From assembly GCA_963693085.1 (NCBI GenBank), contig OY856411.1:115064767-115128766 (forward strand): 64,000 nt of DNA, written 5' to 3'. This DNA is from Alisma plantago-aquatica. Taxonomy: Eukaryota > Streptophyta > Magnoliopsida > Alismatales > Alismataceae. The notes beneath the pieces are model-generated. The model worked only from the letters and a program-made list of their open reading frames with translations. It was not told where the DNA came from and searched no databases. A program made the position numbers and the translations under genes. How positions within the stretch are numbered: the stretch's first letter is position 1; each line of letters starts with the position of its first letter. This document shows positions 1-12,480 of this stretch, in pieces.

Positions 1-1940
1 GTTTAGTCCCTAGTCGGTTGTTATTGTGAAAATAACCATAGACATCAATAACACTAAAGACTAGATTGTGTGTTGGTTGATGACAAAATCTCATTAGTCA
101 TGATATAGTGATATCAAACCAAGCACATAGGTACTTGTTAGAGAACAAGTGTACCAGACAGACCCACCATGAGATTGACACATGGAACCGTGATTTGGTA
201 GTCACAGTCAGCTCTCACAGTGATGGTGGTGAATGTGATTCTTTGACCTGAAATCACTACACTCAACACATGTCGTTGGGTACACTTTGACATCATCAAA
301 TGCAGTCCTGAAACATGGGTTGTTATAAAGGTGATGATTGGGTGGCTTTGACACATGGGGCTTTTGAGGGGCGAGTGATAGATATGGGATTTGTCCCTCC
401 TAAGGGAGTTTGATGTCCATGGCCACTTGATGAGTAGGATTGAGAAAGGCATGCACATGCATGTGTGAATCAATATGTGATATTGATGTCACACACATCT
501 CACCCAGTTTGCTATAAGATTAAGGAAATGATTGAACGTTGAAATGATGACTGTATCATGCCTTGAGTTCATTCAGGACATTAGTGACAAAGGAATTATA
601 CATTTGTTGTAATGCCATTCACAGATTGTAGGATTGAAAGTTGTTCTCCAACTTTCTATTTCACTTAGGTAGCACTGATGTGCGACTAGGCACCACTCTT
701 TGCTTGTGAAATCATAAATGTTATGGACTTTGACTGCCAACGTGAAATGGACCTATAGGGTCACACACATAGGATTTAACCTGGAATAGGAGTTTATCCA
801 CAAATGATGTTTAGATTGATTACTAAAGTAGTTTAGTAGTTCAATTAAACACTCAGTTGATTGATAGCTCAAAATCATAATGTTCAAGGTGTTGGACCAA
901 TTGATTAGAGTATCAGATTGATTGAAACTGTAATTGACTGATTTTGCACAATTTGCACTTCCAACCGATCGGCTCATGTGATGAATTGATCCGCTCAGGT
1001 TGGTGAACCGATCGGCTCAACTGATGAGACAACCAGCTCATGTATCAATGAGATGATCGGCTCAATTGTTGAACCGGTCGATTCATGTGACCAACGGAGA
1101 TCGTTTGGAAAGTCAATTTTGCAAATACAATTTGTTTCACTTGTACAAATTCGATTTGGACAAGGATTAATATTTGATTAATCAGAAACAAATATGAAAG
1201 TCAATTTGAGTTGGACCAGGACCGTCAACCGATCGGCTCAGGTCTGAACCGATCGGTTGAGGTCACCAAACGACCATTTTAGGGTTGAAACGAATGGTTC
1301 AGCTGGCGTAGTTGGTTGTTTTGTGGAAAATCTTGAACCCTTCTACTCCTATTTAGTCCCTCATTTCTCGGGGTAGAGAACCTTGTTCCATGACCCTCCT
1401 ATATATAGGGGTATTGGGGGCTTCTCTAAGTACAACTCAGAACACCATTTGCTATGCAAAGTTGTCGTTCTCTTTGGTTTTGGTAACCAAGAGAGCCCGA
1501 GCAAGTGCTACCCGATAAGGGAGGCACAACAAGGGAAAGACAACTGTAGAAAGGCAAACTGGTTGTAGGAGAGTGTGTCGGTGATTAGTACGCTGACAGT
1601 AGGGTGTGACTCCTTCCGATTCCTTATGGGTCAAGGAGATCGGAGTTCTAGGCAGTCTGTGTGGACAAGTGCAGAGGCGGGAGACTTTTTCCGCTCGGAG
1701 GACAGCTATCAATCCCGATAGTCCCAGTGAGACGAAGAGATGCACAGAAACCGTCTAAGACCGGAGGTGAAGACTGCACAAGCCGTGAGGTAATGTCACC
1801 AAGCAAGCCTCGGGACAAGGTACACCTCTACAAACCATCCTTCCTATTGTATAGACATTGACGCGATTCCTTTATTATGGGTTTGGGAGAAGAATTGTTT
1901 TTGTTTTCACTGCCTTCTCTGTCTCCCCTAAAACCCAACA
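1..1940 (+). mobile_element. Ty1/copia-type LTR, copy 1 (cut by window edge)
   Basis: This stretch aligns along its length with 40,605-42,489 and with the split LTR at 52,591-58,025. It ends in CCAACA, the same terminus as the complete copy, whose first bases are TGTTGG. The left end lies outside the window. The family is assigned to copia because the 52,591 copy is followed by an initiator-Met primer site and by copia gag, protease and integrase remnants. The sequence right of 1,940 is LINE-derived, so this is a solo LTR or the 3' LTR of an element inserted into a LINE. Short ORFs inside (for example 1,383-1,568 and 1,661-1,861) are not conserved and are not called. Confidence 0.75.
955..1300. 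repeat. Cluster of AACCGATCGGCTCA-type motifs inside the copia LTR
   Basis: About eight degenerate copies of a 14 bp motif, best form AACCGATCGGCTCA, occur in 350 bp (near 961, 1,005, 1,050, 1,070, 1,226 and 1,246, with weaker ones between). The core GATC/CGATCG is palindromic. The other LTR copies carry equivalent clusters at 41,560-41,880 and 53,780-54,075, so the cluster belongs to the LTR family. Confidence 0.7.
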
Positions 1941-2330
1941 CAAGGTTGATCCAATTATCACAAAACCCAAAGCTTTTGAGACATTGCCAAAAATAAGACC
2001 ATCTCACCAAGTCAAATGCTTTTGTAATGTCTAGTTATACACATGCAGCAAGAGAACTATTCTTAACATTGAATCTAAGAGTGAACTCGGAAGACAACTA
2101 CTAACCATCTTCAATGTTTCTACCTTGGATGAAAGCTCCTTGATGGAAAAAATTTCACTACCTGCATTTAACATGGAAGAAGTAACTAAAACGCCCAAAA
2201 TTGGTCATGTTAGGGAAAGATACATGTAGAAATTTTACAAGTTCAAAACATGGCAGTAACAGTTCATCTAATTCATTCCAGAAAGAATATAAACAACAAA
2301 TATGATTACATTCTTAATGTTTTCCCAGGT
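1941..2330 (-). pseudogene. L1-type LINE reverse transcriptase fragment
   Basis: On the minus strand the translation contains LDITKAFDLVRWSYF followed by KSFGFCDNWINLVL, which fits the conserved plant LINE RT block with the D-x-x-KAFD-x-x-W motif. Upstream on the same strand, in another frame, is AFIQGRNIEDG, the usual preceding RT block. Frameshifts and stops separate the blocks. The reading is cut at 1,940 by the copia LTR and the rest of the LINE presumably lies beyond the left edge. LINE RTs copy the element's RNA at a nicked target; this copy cannot be functional. Upstream limits are uncertain. Confidence 0.7.
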
Positions 2331-3484
2331 TATAGATAGGAACCCCATACAACATTACATGTTAACCTTTTTCACGTATTTAACAAGATTTAGTGGCTTC
2401 TATAGAGGAATTGCATGATAAGAGTACTAAATGTAGGATAAATCAATTGCCATTGGTGATGATCGCATCTCCAACATGTGCATGCATGAACCCTTGATCC
2501 AAAGATCCTCCAAAAAGTCCAAAAACATGCACTCTGGGTAGATCTAGCTCCAACTATGCTAAACAGAGGAAACATGAGAGACTTTAGAAGAAAGAACCTA
2601 TTTACTCAATAAATTACTCAGTACCATGGATAATAGGGTGAATAAGTGAGGGAATAGATCAAAAGATACAAATAAATGGGAGGGACTTCCATGAATTTGT
2701 GCTAATACCATGAAGAATCACATTTCCAATATTGATCTTGCAAGAACATGAAGAATCACCAACATGCACTAGCTACACCCTTAAAATTTCCATCCCCTTT
2801 ATCCATAAAAATTTTATAGATTCAAAATGATCTAGGAGAGCCTTCTCTAAAAGGGATCACATGTGTATAGACATAGTTTGAAAAAAATTACATTTTAGCC
2901 CGATATAGGCAATTTTGACCCTTCTCATTCATCACATCAGCCTAAAAACATGTCGCAACACCAACATCTACCCCATAGACATTCTTTTACCATAGAGTAT
3001 CACACATCAACTTCCCATTGACCCAAATAGTTCATCTACCTAGACTCTCGGTCTAAAATAGTCCTATTGACTCATCATCTTGGTCTGAGGTTGTTGTATC
3101 AACCACAAACAATGAACGAGGTGGCTCTCTTGTCATACATTGACTTGTCATGCTTTGACATCTACAAGTGACCAAACCAAGGTCCTTTTAGATCTCATCC
3201 ATTGATCCCCTTGGATGAATTGAACTAGTCAATTGAAGCAAGAAATAAGATACATTTTTCAAATTATAATGAAATAATTATTTTGACAAAACCAACATTT
3301 GAGTAAAGCTTATTCCCATCATTTGAAGTATATAAATGTGAACTATAAAACCACATAATTAAGTATTAATGTTAAAATAATTCCATATTTTTTGTAATTA
3401 AATCAAATAATGTGTAGTTAAAAAACAAAGGGTTTAGTTTCATAGCTCAGTATTCCTAATAGGACTTGCCCTTGAAATCCTAAA
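2331..3484. other. No gene recognised; probable LINE remains and 3' end of the chromovirus
   Basis: No coding block longer than a chance ORF can be supported. By position this stretch should hold the 3' untranslated region and 3' LTR of the minus-strand chromovirus that ends near 3,485, then LINE sequence. I could not recognise an LTR terminus in it. Confidence 0.4.
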
Positions 3485-4800
3485 ACAAAGTTGGATGCAT
3501 TTTACACATCTCTTAACTCCAACTGCCATGTTGACAACTCAACACCATGGTGATAGCAAAAAAAAATTACTTAAATTATATACTTCCTCTTTAATATTTT
3601 TACTTGCCTGTCTAAGATCTTAGTTGACCCCTCTTCATATGAAACACCATCTGCAAGTTAAACTTGCAATGCCTATATTTTAAAATTTGTATGAGGATGA
3701 AACTTCTTTGACGTAGATCTATCAAAAATATTGTTTAATATGCTAATCTTAGGACTCTCATATGTAGGACACTTTTAGAACTTTTACTTTTTTAGGATTA
3801 GGCCTCATGTACCTTAAAGAATGACGACCCTTCTTGCAAAACCTCACGACTCTCTTCAAAGGAAAAGCTTTAGATAAACTTAGTATCCAACTTGAATTCT
3901 AGATGTATTGTACTGTTACCACTGTAAACCTTTTTCTATATTGTATTTTTTCAATAAGTACTTGATAATTGTATCTTCTCATTTGTTTTTTGCACTAACT
4001 CAAGACCAAAAAGATGTTATTCTTCTCTCCCAAACAACTAAATAGGCTATCAACAACACTTACCATGTATAGATCCTTATGGTTCCATATTGTTACTCCT
4101 TGTTAGTTGTAATTATAGGAAAACTCAATTAAATTAAGGTGGATATTGCAACTACCAAGGAATAGAAGCACATAAGGAATTGGAATATCTTCAAGCATTC
4201 AGGTTATCCTCTCTGATTGATCATCTTTCTGTGGGTGAGAAGTCTGCTTAAAATAAGTACCCAAAGCATCATGCAGATGGACCTAAAACTAACTCCTTTT
4301 TTTATTTCATAAATGAAATTTTATTTAATTATATACCATTTAAATGCACCATCCAATCCAATTATATATGATTGAATTCTCATTTTAATAGGTTAATCTA
4401 ATTTGCTTAAAGTGTGATGAATTAGTTAGATGTTCAAAAATAACCAAATGAGATCATATTCCCTTGTTATCTTGCAAGGCCAATCCTGAAATCCATAATG
4501 ATAAGATCTCATTTCCACTTGACAATATGCAAAGGCTGCAAAAATCCTATAGGTTATCGATGTCATCTCTTCACTATTTGGCAAACTGGGAATTTATACA
4601 TAAAATCTTCTATATAGTGTTTAATCCCTGGAAACCAATATAGGTCCTTCAAATTTGGATACATCATGTACATCCAAATGCATAGTGTACATCTAGGAAT
4701 GTGCCTCTATAAGTACTATATCCCTGAAACCTCCTACCTCAGCACAACAATCATAGCATGGAAAAATCATCCTCTCTCTCATGGAGATATTTATGCTTCA
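3485..4800 (-). pseudogene. Tekay-type chromovirus integrase and chromodomain remnant
   Basis: Minus-strand translation gives the integrase order of plant Ty3/gypsy chromoviruses: an N-terminal EAHSxMYTMH block (near 4,725), then FLQPLHIVKWK and IIMDFRIGLA (4,440-4,570), then TSHPQKDDQSERIT, which matches the FHPQTDGQSER catalytic Glu region (4,210-4,270), then HLNLIEFSYN (near 4,110). The C-terminus carries YEEGSTKILDRQ (3,606-3,645) and HHGVELSTWQLE (3,517-3,558), the signature of the Tekay group chromodomain. Many stops and frameshifts make it non-functional. Integrase inserts the cDNA; the chromodomain is thought to guide it to heterochromatin. It continues from the RT at 4,801-6,234 and belongs with the protease at 46,016. 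Confidence 0.82.
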
Positions 4801-6234
4801 CAACACCAAGCTCTAACTATATATTCCTTATCATTGTATCCATATGATGTAAATCTCTAATATAGTGTGCCAAAGTCATATTGATTTGAATTTTTTCATT
4901 AAGCATCCTAGGAAAGATACTTCCATTTGTACTCTCATCTTACAAAGTGAAACTATCATATCTCTACTTATGCGGCATGGAGTACAAATGTACGATATCT
5001 TGTACAAAACAAGAAGATAACTTCTTGTTCCAAGCATCATCTAAAAAATTATCCTTTCTAGAATGATAGTCTATAGATAGTCATATTGATCTATCAACTC
5101 CATGAATATTCTTTTACTCATGATTAACTCCCTCTACATAAAGATGTACATGAGGCTCTTGTAGAGGTGCTTGTGGTACATGAGGATAAGGAGATTCCCC
5201 ATTAAAGTACTTCCTACATACCTTCAAAGACAAAGAAATTGTTGTTAATACCAAATCATTAGTTTCATAATCATCCTTGAGTTTCTTGGGCTTTCAGGAT
5301 GCAAAAGAGATCACATTCTTTCTATACATCAACACACAACGTAAGAATCTACTCAAAGAATCACAATAGATAATGTAACTGTTCCCTACCACTAGTAGAA
5401 CTAACATATGTGTTAATGCCAACTTCTACTTCAACAACAACAAAAAATGTTAACACTACTCATTTAGCCAAAAGGTACAACCTTCTTGGTTAATGAAGTC
5501 AAGGGTGAAAATATACAACTAAATTTTTATGAATTTTCTATAGTAACCGAATTTGCTAATGGATCTTTAAACTATTTTTGGTGTCTTAGGTTTCTCAAAC
5601 AAACAATGAACTATTTATTCTTTTGATCAACAAAAACAACGATCTTGTATTTGACAAGACTAAATAAAGCTACTTTGGTTCAACCAAAATTCTCATTTTT
5701 TGAATTTCACATAAAATAGGTGATGGATGTTTTCAATATGATTCCTATTGTTATGATACATCAAGATAATTATTTAGTACCAGTATAAATTGATCAAGAT
5801 ATTTCTTAACTCCTCTATTCATTTGACCCACCATATGTGCAAGAGATTTTTCTTAGTCTCAATAGCATAACTAAAAACTCATAGTGACCATAGCTAATCT
5901 AAAAGGTTGTCTTAGGTGTGCCATATGCCCTAATACTCAAATAATTATTTCCTTTTCTAGTATCTATCTTGTACGACATTGTAGCTCACTTTGAATGATT
6001 ACACATATCATCAATACTCTATCAAGGGTAATTAGATCCATCCTTATTATGTACAAACAAAACAATGAACACCACAAGATGACATGCTCAGATGTCAGAA
6101 ACTCTTATTGAACAACTCCTCAAACTTTGTTTTCCACTAATGCATGTCCCCTACTACAATATTCTATGATTCTAGAGGTATGCAATGAGTATACCTAGAA
6201 AGTCCTCAGGGAACAAATTATCAAACTCTTATGC
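4801..6234 (-). pseudogene. Tekay-type chromovirus reverse transcriptase and RNase H remnant
   Basis: Reading minus from 6,234: EFDNLFPEDFLG (the region between protease and RT in plant chromoviruses), VLFVHNKDG, a degraded IDYRELNK block, GHYEFLVM (near 5,880), KKYLDQFILVL in another frame, HHLFYVKFKK and EFWLNQ, then FSPLTSLTKK (near 5,500), the start of RNase H. The blocks are in correct order and spacing but in shifting frames with many stops; the YxDD catalytic block is not intact. The start of this piece abuts the Athila-type 3' LTR at 6,235 exactly where the protease-bearing half at 46,016 leaves off. Confidence 0.82.
6230..6234. repeat. Target-site duplication, left copy (TATGC)
   Basis: Five bases left of the Athila-type 3' LTR. 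The partner at 46,016-46,020 is TGTAC. On the minus strand these are GCATA and GTACA, differing by two transitions, and both fit the same codons of the interrupted chromovirus pol. Confidence 0.55.
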
Positions 6235-7785
6235 TAACACACTTGAATTGTGCATGTAAAATGCAAGTGCACATGTCATGTAATATAGGGCTATGAGGAG
6301 CAAGCGTCAAACTCAGGGAAATGTTCACCAAATACAACTAATTTCTTAGACCAAATCATATATACCTAGCAAATAATTGGTTGATTGCTTAGTTAACTAA
6401 GAACTAAGACTAAAACCTAAAATTAATATAGTTGTGACTAAGAATGGAAGGATTCCTTAGGACTTGTGGTTTCACCATGGCATACACTATATTAAATTTC
6501 TTTTTTTATAACCATTCCCATTTACCTAGATGAAAGACTTGTAGAAAGCATTATCCACTTCTACAACATAATGCAATATCTAACAAAGACAACCCGATAG
6601 CAGTTCAAAATTAGTTAGGTGCATTAACAAAATATCAAGTTTATTTTTTCATAGATATAAGAATTTTATGGAACTATGATATAGACTATGTGGATGCATA
6701 AATCTTCCAACTCATATTCCCTCTCCTGAAACAATTCATGGTATATTAATTTGATTATGGTGATCAAGCATAAGCAAATCAATGAAGAGATCATAGAATC
6801 ACATCATGAATAATAGAAATAAATTATTACTCTTAGAAGTCAAATATAATGCAATGTCAGGCTAATCTTATGTCCTAAAGAATAAGGGGTTTAGCCAGAC
6901 ATGATTGTCATCATCATAAAGCAAGAGGAGGAAGAAAATAGGCAAAATATTAAAAAACTAACGTAAAAACCCCTAGAGAAGTCATATTGGAGATCCCCTC
7001 TGATGCACACTATGATCTACAACTTTCTGAATAAAAATTCATCCTCCAGAAGTGCCCATAGAATCCATTTAGTGGCTATCTCCCCGTGTCCTCCTCTCTT
7101 GGTTTTGTGTCATGCAAATGACGTGATATTTTGTTTGTATCCACACCCCTTATGTCATGATGGAAGTTTTTGTGATCATTAAGGCGTGGTCATTGGATCT
7201 AACTTAATTTCATATCTGCTCTAACCGCGTAGCTATGGTGAAACTAATAGGATGTCAGTGACATCGACTCGTTGTCCAACTTGTTCTCTTGAACTGTGTT
7301 GGTACTACTGATGTGGGTGTCACTAGCACAGAGTTGTTTCTCGTAGAGTCTAGATTTTATCATCGATATCAATGACATGTGTATCAATGAAACCAAGTAA
7401 TTCATCTCAAATTATAATGCTCCCAAGATCATGAGTTGGTATCAATGACTATTGGCTTCGGTAGAGTTGATGTATTTCTTGGTAGCACCAAGTTTTACCT
7501 CTTTTCTTATTATCAATTCATGATTTTTCATTACCACCAATGCAGGGGTCAGTAGAACCAAGCTATGCATATAATGCTCACATTACCAAAAAAAGGAAAT
7601 GAATAGTATAAGTCCAAAATATATATAATTAATTAGCATGATTTGGTAAAAATATTAAATACTTGATTTAACACTTATTAACATGCTAATGATACAAAAC
7701 AATGCATAAAATATATGAAAGTGAACATATGTGCAAAATAAACACATAAATAGTCTATGATAAGAGATTGAAAATACATTAATCA
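6235..7785 (-). mobile_element. 3' LTR of split Athila/Tat-type gypsy element
   Basis: This 1,551 bp stretch aligns with the 1,548 bp LTR at 44,468-46,015, which has a primer site beside it. Shared marks are TTGAATTGTGCATG and the 'aagtgcacatg...gtaatatag' block at the left end, and GATTGAAAAT at the right end. It is followed by a polypurine-like tract at 7,786-7,804, which fits a 3' LTR read on the minus strand. The expected TG at the left end has decayed to TA. Degenerate short motifs around CATCGATATCAATG lie at 7,230-7,560. Confidence 0.78.
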
Positions 7786-7804
7786 AAATCTCTTAAGCTT
7801 GAAT
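7786..7804 (-). other. Polypurine tract next to 3' LTR
   Basis: Minus strand reads ATTCAAGCTTAAGAGATTT immediately before the LTR start TGATTAATG. The same position in the sister element at 23,478 reads TTCAAGCTTTGGGGAGTT. It is the expected site for plus-strand DNA priming; its G-run has decayed. Confidence 0.65.
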
Positions 7805-9285
7805 ATTGGTCACCCACGAGAAATACTACTTTTGGATATGTTTGAAAGAGTCAATATGTGTAAAAATTCTATGAAATACGTTTCTCAATTACTCCTACGA
7901 GACAGTCCTCAGTTGGTTGTTACCAATCATTGAACATGTAACCAATCTAAAGAAACAAAAAATGTTCATTCAAGATGTCCACAACAAGATCAATGAAAGA
8001 ATATCAACATGGGGCAGTTAACTTCATAGTCAATAGGGCATGCACTTGATGCACCATGTGATTTCCTTACCTACATTCCTTCGATCTACCTACACGACTA
8101 TGTTGGAAGAAGTTCCCCATATACACATGAATGAGGGGAATAATCATATGGGTGGGATACCATGTAGAGAATTAGGTGGAAATATAGGTGGCTATGAAAT
8201 AGGAATCTCAACTAAAATCCCAATAATTTAAGTATAAATAAGATATGATGCACCTACAATATGTATGAATTGAAAACGTGTCTCCATTAATGCCTACTAT
8301 TATGGTGGGATGATGAATGCAAAAAAATGTCTCGCCCTATTGATGAGAATGGATATAAGTATGAATACATGTAATATATTTTCACTTTCTCCTTAGAAAA
8401 AACTATATCGATTTAATGGCATTTGTTTCCTTCTACCTTTGTTTATTTTTAGCCTTCTTATTTTGGCATGATTGATGATTCATGATTAGGCTTCCTTTAC
8501 AATATATATAATATTTTTTTTCATTTAAGGAATATGTATGTATCTCCTTTCCACACTTTATTTGTGTAGAAATATAAGTATATACACGTCACACATTATG
8601 CTATATGATGCAAAGATATATGCAATCTATATGTCAGCTTTTATGCAACTAAAATTTCTCAACTAAACAAAATGACATGCACATTTTTTTTTGTTTTCTA
8701 GTGCGCATGGAAAGAATCTAACTAACATGCTACCTACTATTCTATGCGATGAAATACATATGGAAACATCTACTTGATCATCTTGGGGTGGTCAATGAAA
8801 TTACATGAATGATGGAAGAAATCACATGACTAAGAGATGATGTTTTTCTTAAATATGATATATACATTTCCTATCATCTAGATCATAGGGTGACCTTAGC
8901 ATTTAATTCTAAAATTCCCCTTATTCATTACTATTTGTTTGATATGAGATCAAACCTTCCATCATACACAGGTCTTAGGTAAATGAAGATTTTCATTAAA
9001 TATAAGATGTCCTCGAGATGACTTACCCAAATACTTTCTCAAGTTGGTTTCGTCTTAGACTTCACGAGTAAGCTTAAAAGATAGAGCACTCAAATAATAT
9101 TTTTTAAAACTTTAACAAAAAAATTCTTTTTAGATGTGTTGCAAGAGAATGAAGCAAATTCTTTTTACATATACAATGTAAACATGATAAATTAAGCTAT
9201 GCAATTACACTAGATAGCATGTGGATCCTACTTGGAAACAAGAAAACTAAATAAAGAGAAAATAATGCAAGATAAATTGGTTCCA
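7805..9285 (-). other. Long 3' untranslated region of the Athila/Tat-type element
   Basis: About 1.5 kb without a coding block. It aligns patchily with 23,497-25,000 of the sister element, for example the 'agatgtccacaacaagatcaa...ggcagttaac' stretch near 7,970-8,025 against 23,668-23,710. The small ORF at 8,040-8,231 lies in this region and is not conserved. Confidence 0.6.
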
Positions 9286-9305
9286 TCGCCACCCTAAGCT
9301 TGAAA
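9286..9305 (-). other. Second, internal polypurine-like tract
   Basis: Minus strand reads TTTCAAGCTTAGGGTGGCGA. The sister element has TTCAAGCTTGGGGGTGGTG at 25,001-25,020, also about 1.5 kb from the LTR. Conservation between two separate families suggests a functional second plus-strand primer or a family hallmark. Confidence 0.55.
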
Positions 9306-9310
9306 TTAAC

Positions 9311-10020
9311 CACATCCTCATGGTATGGAGCTCCTACTCTATACTCCACAACATATTTTCTCAAACACCAAACTTATAGTTTGTGAAGTAAGAACATATG
9401 TAACTTATGATCATCCTAGTTACCACAAACCTACCAAATATATTATCCTTCACAAAACAATATAAAATATGTGCATAATCAGTCTGGGCTGGAATTGCTT
9501 CCACCCATTGTTATATATAATCAACTAGAAGCAAAACATAGATGTCAGAATTAGAAGGCACAAACTGTTCCATGAAATATATTCCCCAAAGATCAAAACT
9601 CCAACTTCTTGAAGCTTGTTGAGGGGCATTTCATGTCTTCTAGAGATATTGCCTAATCGTCGACATGTTTCACTCATCCCCACAAAGTCATATGCATCCT
9701 TAAACAAGGATGGCCAATAGAATCCACTCTCCAAAATCTTAGCCTCTATCCTTGAGATAGCATGGTGTCTCTTGGTAGGTAGAGAGTAGAAAAAAGCAAG
9801 TATGCCCTCTAAATCACACTAGGGAACACACTTACTCAAAATTCCTTCTCGACACTACTTAAGTAAAATAGACTCAACCCAAACATAAAATCTCAAGGAA
9901 TGAAAAAGGATCTCTTATTATTCTGATATCCCCAATCTCCTAGTAGTACTCTACAAGCTAAGTAAATCACTTACTTGCATACTAGGGGTCTTTGTCTATC
10001 AAAGAAATGGGTTGCTCATC
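9311..10020 (-). pseudogene. Athila/Tat-type integrase fragment
   Basis: An uninterrupted stretch (9,525-9,734) reads LESGFYWPSLFKDAYDFV, then ETCRRLGNISRRHEMPLN, the zinc-binding and following region of plant Ty3/gypsy integrases (QSGFYWPTLFKDA type). It continues in other frames with a YVSKWVEAIPAQT-like block (9,480-9,540), NIFGRFVVTRMIIS (near 9,430) and RVGAPYH (near 9,325). There the reading runs straight into the internal polypurine-like tract, so the integrase C-terminus and any 3' ORF are deleted. Stops and frameshifts make it inactive. Confidence 0.82.
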
Positions 10021-11541
10021 AGAGAAATCCTTAACATTTGGTATATCTAACACTGACTCATTCACCCTGTCTAATTGAGATAAATGATCTCCCACTTAAT
10101 TATCCACTCAACCTTTATCATTAACTTCTATGTCAAACTCCTAGAGTAACAAAATCAATCTAATCTTTGCATCCTTCTTCAATAATATAATTGTTGCATG
10201 TCACACAATCACATTCGCCCCTATTAAATATTACCCAAATTTATGAAAGAAAAGACAATGACTAAAAGTAGCTTTGTAGTGGTGTTATAATTTAGCAGAT
10301 CACCATTAAGAGTTCTCCTCACTTAGTAAATGACAAGAAGAGAACGATCATTTTGTTGGCTTAAAAAGGCTCCAACCACATATTATGATGTATCACTCAC
10401 TAGCTCAAGTGATTGGCTCCAATATGGAGTCACCATCACGGGTGAAAGATTAGTTTCTCCTTCAACATCTCACGTTCTCTCAAACAATAATTATCAAAAT
10501 TGAATTCAACATCCTTTTTTGATAGTTTTGAAAGTAGTGTGGCAATCTACAAAAATTTTTTTATGAAACAACAATACAAAATGGCATATCCTAAAAAAAG
10601 TGAACTCCTTTCACCAAAGATGTTGGAGTTACTTTGAAAATCACCTCAATCTTTATCTGATCAACTTCCATCACTTTGTTGGACATCTTGTATCCTAGCA
10701 CAATCTCTTCATTCACCATCATATGGAACATGTACCAGTTCAAAACTAGGTGAGTGTCCTCATACCTCTATAAAACTTTGTCCATATTAGAAAGGCAGTC
10801 CTCAAAAGACTCTCCATAGACCGACATCACTCTACCATATCTAAAAAATAGCAAGAATGCATCATTAAAATGTCATCAGAGTATTACAAAGACCAAAAGA
10901 TATATGACTGTAAGAAAAAGTACCATAGGGAAAAGTGAAGGTTGACTTCTCTTGATCATGTGTTTTGGTAGAAATATAATTTTAGTCATAATAACCATCT
11001 AGAAATCAAAAGTGTGAGCATCTTGCGAACCTCTCAAGGACTTGATCTATGATTGGTAGTAGAAAATGGTCTTTCAAGGTGGCGACATTAATAGATGATA
11101 ATCAATTCAAATTTGGCATTTGGTCACTAATATAGTAGAAACAAGTTCACCTACTAAAATAGTAATGATCATTATTCCTCCCTTCTTAAGAACTATCTAA
11201 GTTGAAATAACCCATTTGGAATCTAAAATAGCATAAATTATACATGTCGATAGAAGCTTCACTGCCTCCTTCTTTACCATCCCACTCATGATGGAATTTA
11301 TACTTTGTTGAGGTTGTGCCACTTGTTTTTCTCTTTCTTCAATCAAAATCTTGTGTTGACATAAACTTGGAAAGATCCCCTTGATGTCAGTGATGGAGCT
11401 CCCAAATGCAGCCTGTTGATTCTTTAGAATGTTGAGTAGTTGCTCCTCCTCCTTAAGACTTAGTGATGATGAAATAATCATTAAAAGTTCTTTTTTCACT
11501 ACCAAGAATGTATACTTCAGGTGTGGTGGTAGTGGCTTCAA
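10021..11541 (-). pseudogene. Athila/Tat-type reverse transcriptase and RNase H remnant
   Basis: The RT start is well kept at 11,541-11,197: KPLPPHLKYTFL, ITDIKGIFPSLCQHKI, a KEAVKLLSTCIIYAILDSKWV block. Further on are SVYGESFEDCL (near 10,830) and the HLVLNWYMFHMMVNEEIVLGY block (10,680-10,750), which fits the RT C-terminus, then a weak RNase H. The catalytic FxDD just before SVYG is not intact. There are several stops and frameshifts. It follows the protease at 12,214 and precedes the integrase, the usual gypsy order. Confidence 0.82.
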
Positions 11542-12213
11542 TTAGAGTTTAGGATTACATTGGAAAGATGGGACTAATGGGGGTGGTGGCGGTCCCAGTT
11601 CCTCATAATGTCTTGAATGGAAACATGAAAATTCCTTTAGAAATAAGGCACACTCTTCTATCATATGGTAGTGTGTTCACTCATCCACCATATTCATGAG
11701 ACAATATTTTAAAGGTAGTTGAGAATATGCATGCATGATGGCTGCAGAAACCACATTCGTGATTGTCGTTGGGTGCACTTCCTACTCTAGTTAATCATGA
11801 TACTTCACGAACTTTGTCAAAGATATTTTCTTCATATGTTAAATAATATGCACATCAAGAGTTCCTTTGTCCACCTTTGTCATGACATGTTCCATGTCTA
11901 TAAATGTTTTCCCCAAGAGTATGTATACCTCATTATTTGAATGTTGCTTCATGTGTCATTGTCCCTACTGTTTGAGTGGTTGTTGGTACTTTGGTAGCTT
12001 TCTCTTGAATCGGTCATCCTGGATCCCCAATGTCAATATTCCTCTCCCCATCTATGAAATCAATCATTTGTGGCTAGCATGCGTTGGAGTAGCTCACTAC
12101 CATAATCATCATATATTTTCATGACTATAGAATCTTCTAAAAATATGAATTTGTCCATTGATTCCTATTGGCCTCACCACTGAATTTTCTACAAGATGAA
12201 TTGTCATGTTTCT
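11542..12213 (-). other. Linker between protease and RT, decayed
   Basis: By position this is the C-terminal protease part and the linker to RT. I see no clear motif. The plus-strand ORF at 11,867-12,124 lies opposite and has no support. Confidence 0.4.
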
Positions 12214-12480
12214 CTACCTTGATGCTTTGAGTCCTAGTCTCTTGAATATGGTCAGTGGCATGAGATTAATGCTTGCCCTAGAATCACATAATGCTTCACC
12301 AAACATGACCTTACCAATGTAGAATGGTACATTTAAACATCTTGGATCTTGTTTATTATGTGGTAGTTTCCTTTGTATGAATGTAGTGACTTCTTCTAAC
12401 AATACCACAACATCAAAATCTTCTACCATTCTCTTCCTGATGATGTCATCCTTCAAGAATTTACCATAAGAGTGAATCTA
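12214..12480 (-). pseudogene. Athila/Tat-type gag-pol segment with retropepsin active site
   Basis: A single open stretch reads KDDIIRKRMVEDFDVVV, LEEVTTFIQRKLP, then GEALCDSRASINLMPLTIFK, the plant Ty3/gypsy retropepsin region. The catalytic triplet D-[ST]-G at 12,277-12,285 is D-S-R, so the Gly is lost and the enzyme would be dead. Upstream it aligns with the sister element at 28,050-28,100 (IPSFGRFMK-type) until GAATCTA at 12,474-12,480, where homology stops abruptly. The upstream half reappears at 42,703. Confidence 0.82.
12474..12480. repeat. Target-site duplication GAATCTA, left copy
   Basis: The same seven bases occur at 42,703-42,709. Both copies sit at the same codons (IEQIPS-type) of the gag-pol linker, so they mark the ends of one insertion of about 30.2 kb. 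The real duplication may be five bases within these seven. Confidence 0.65.

Noticed and set aside
955..1300. CRISPR-like spaced repeats
   Set aside because: The motif is degenerate and irregularly spaced, and occurs in a plant retrotransposon LTR; there is no array structure.
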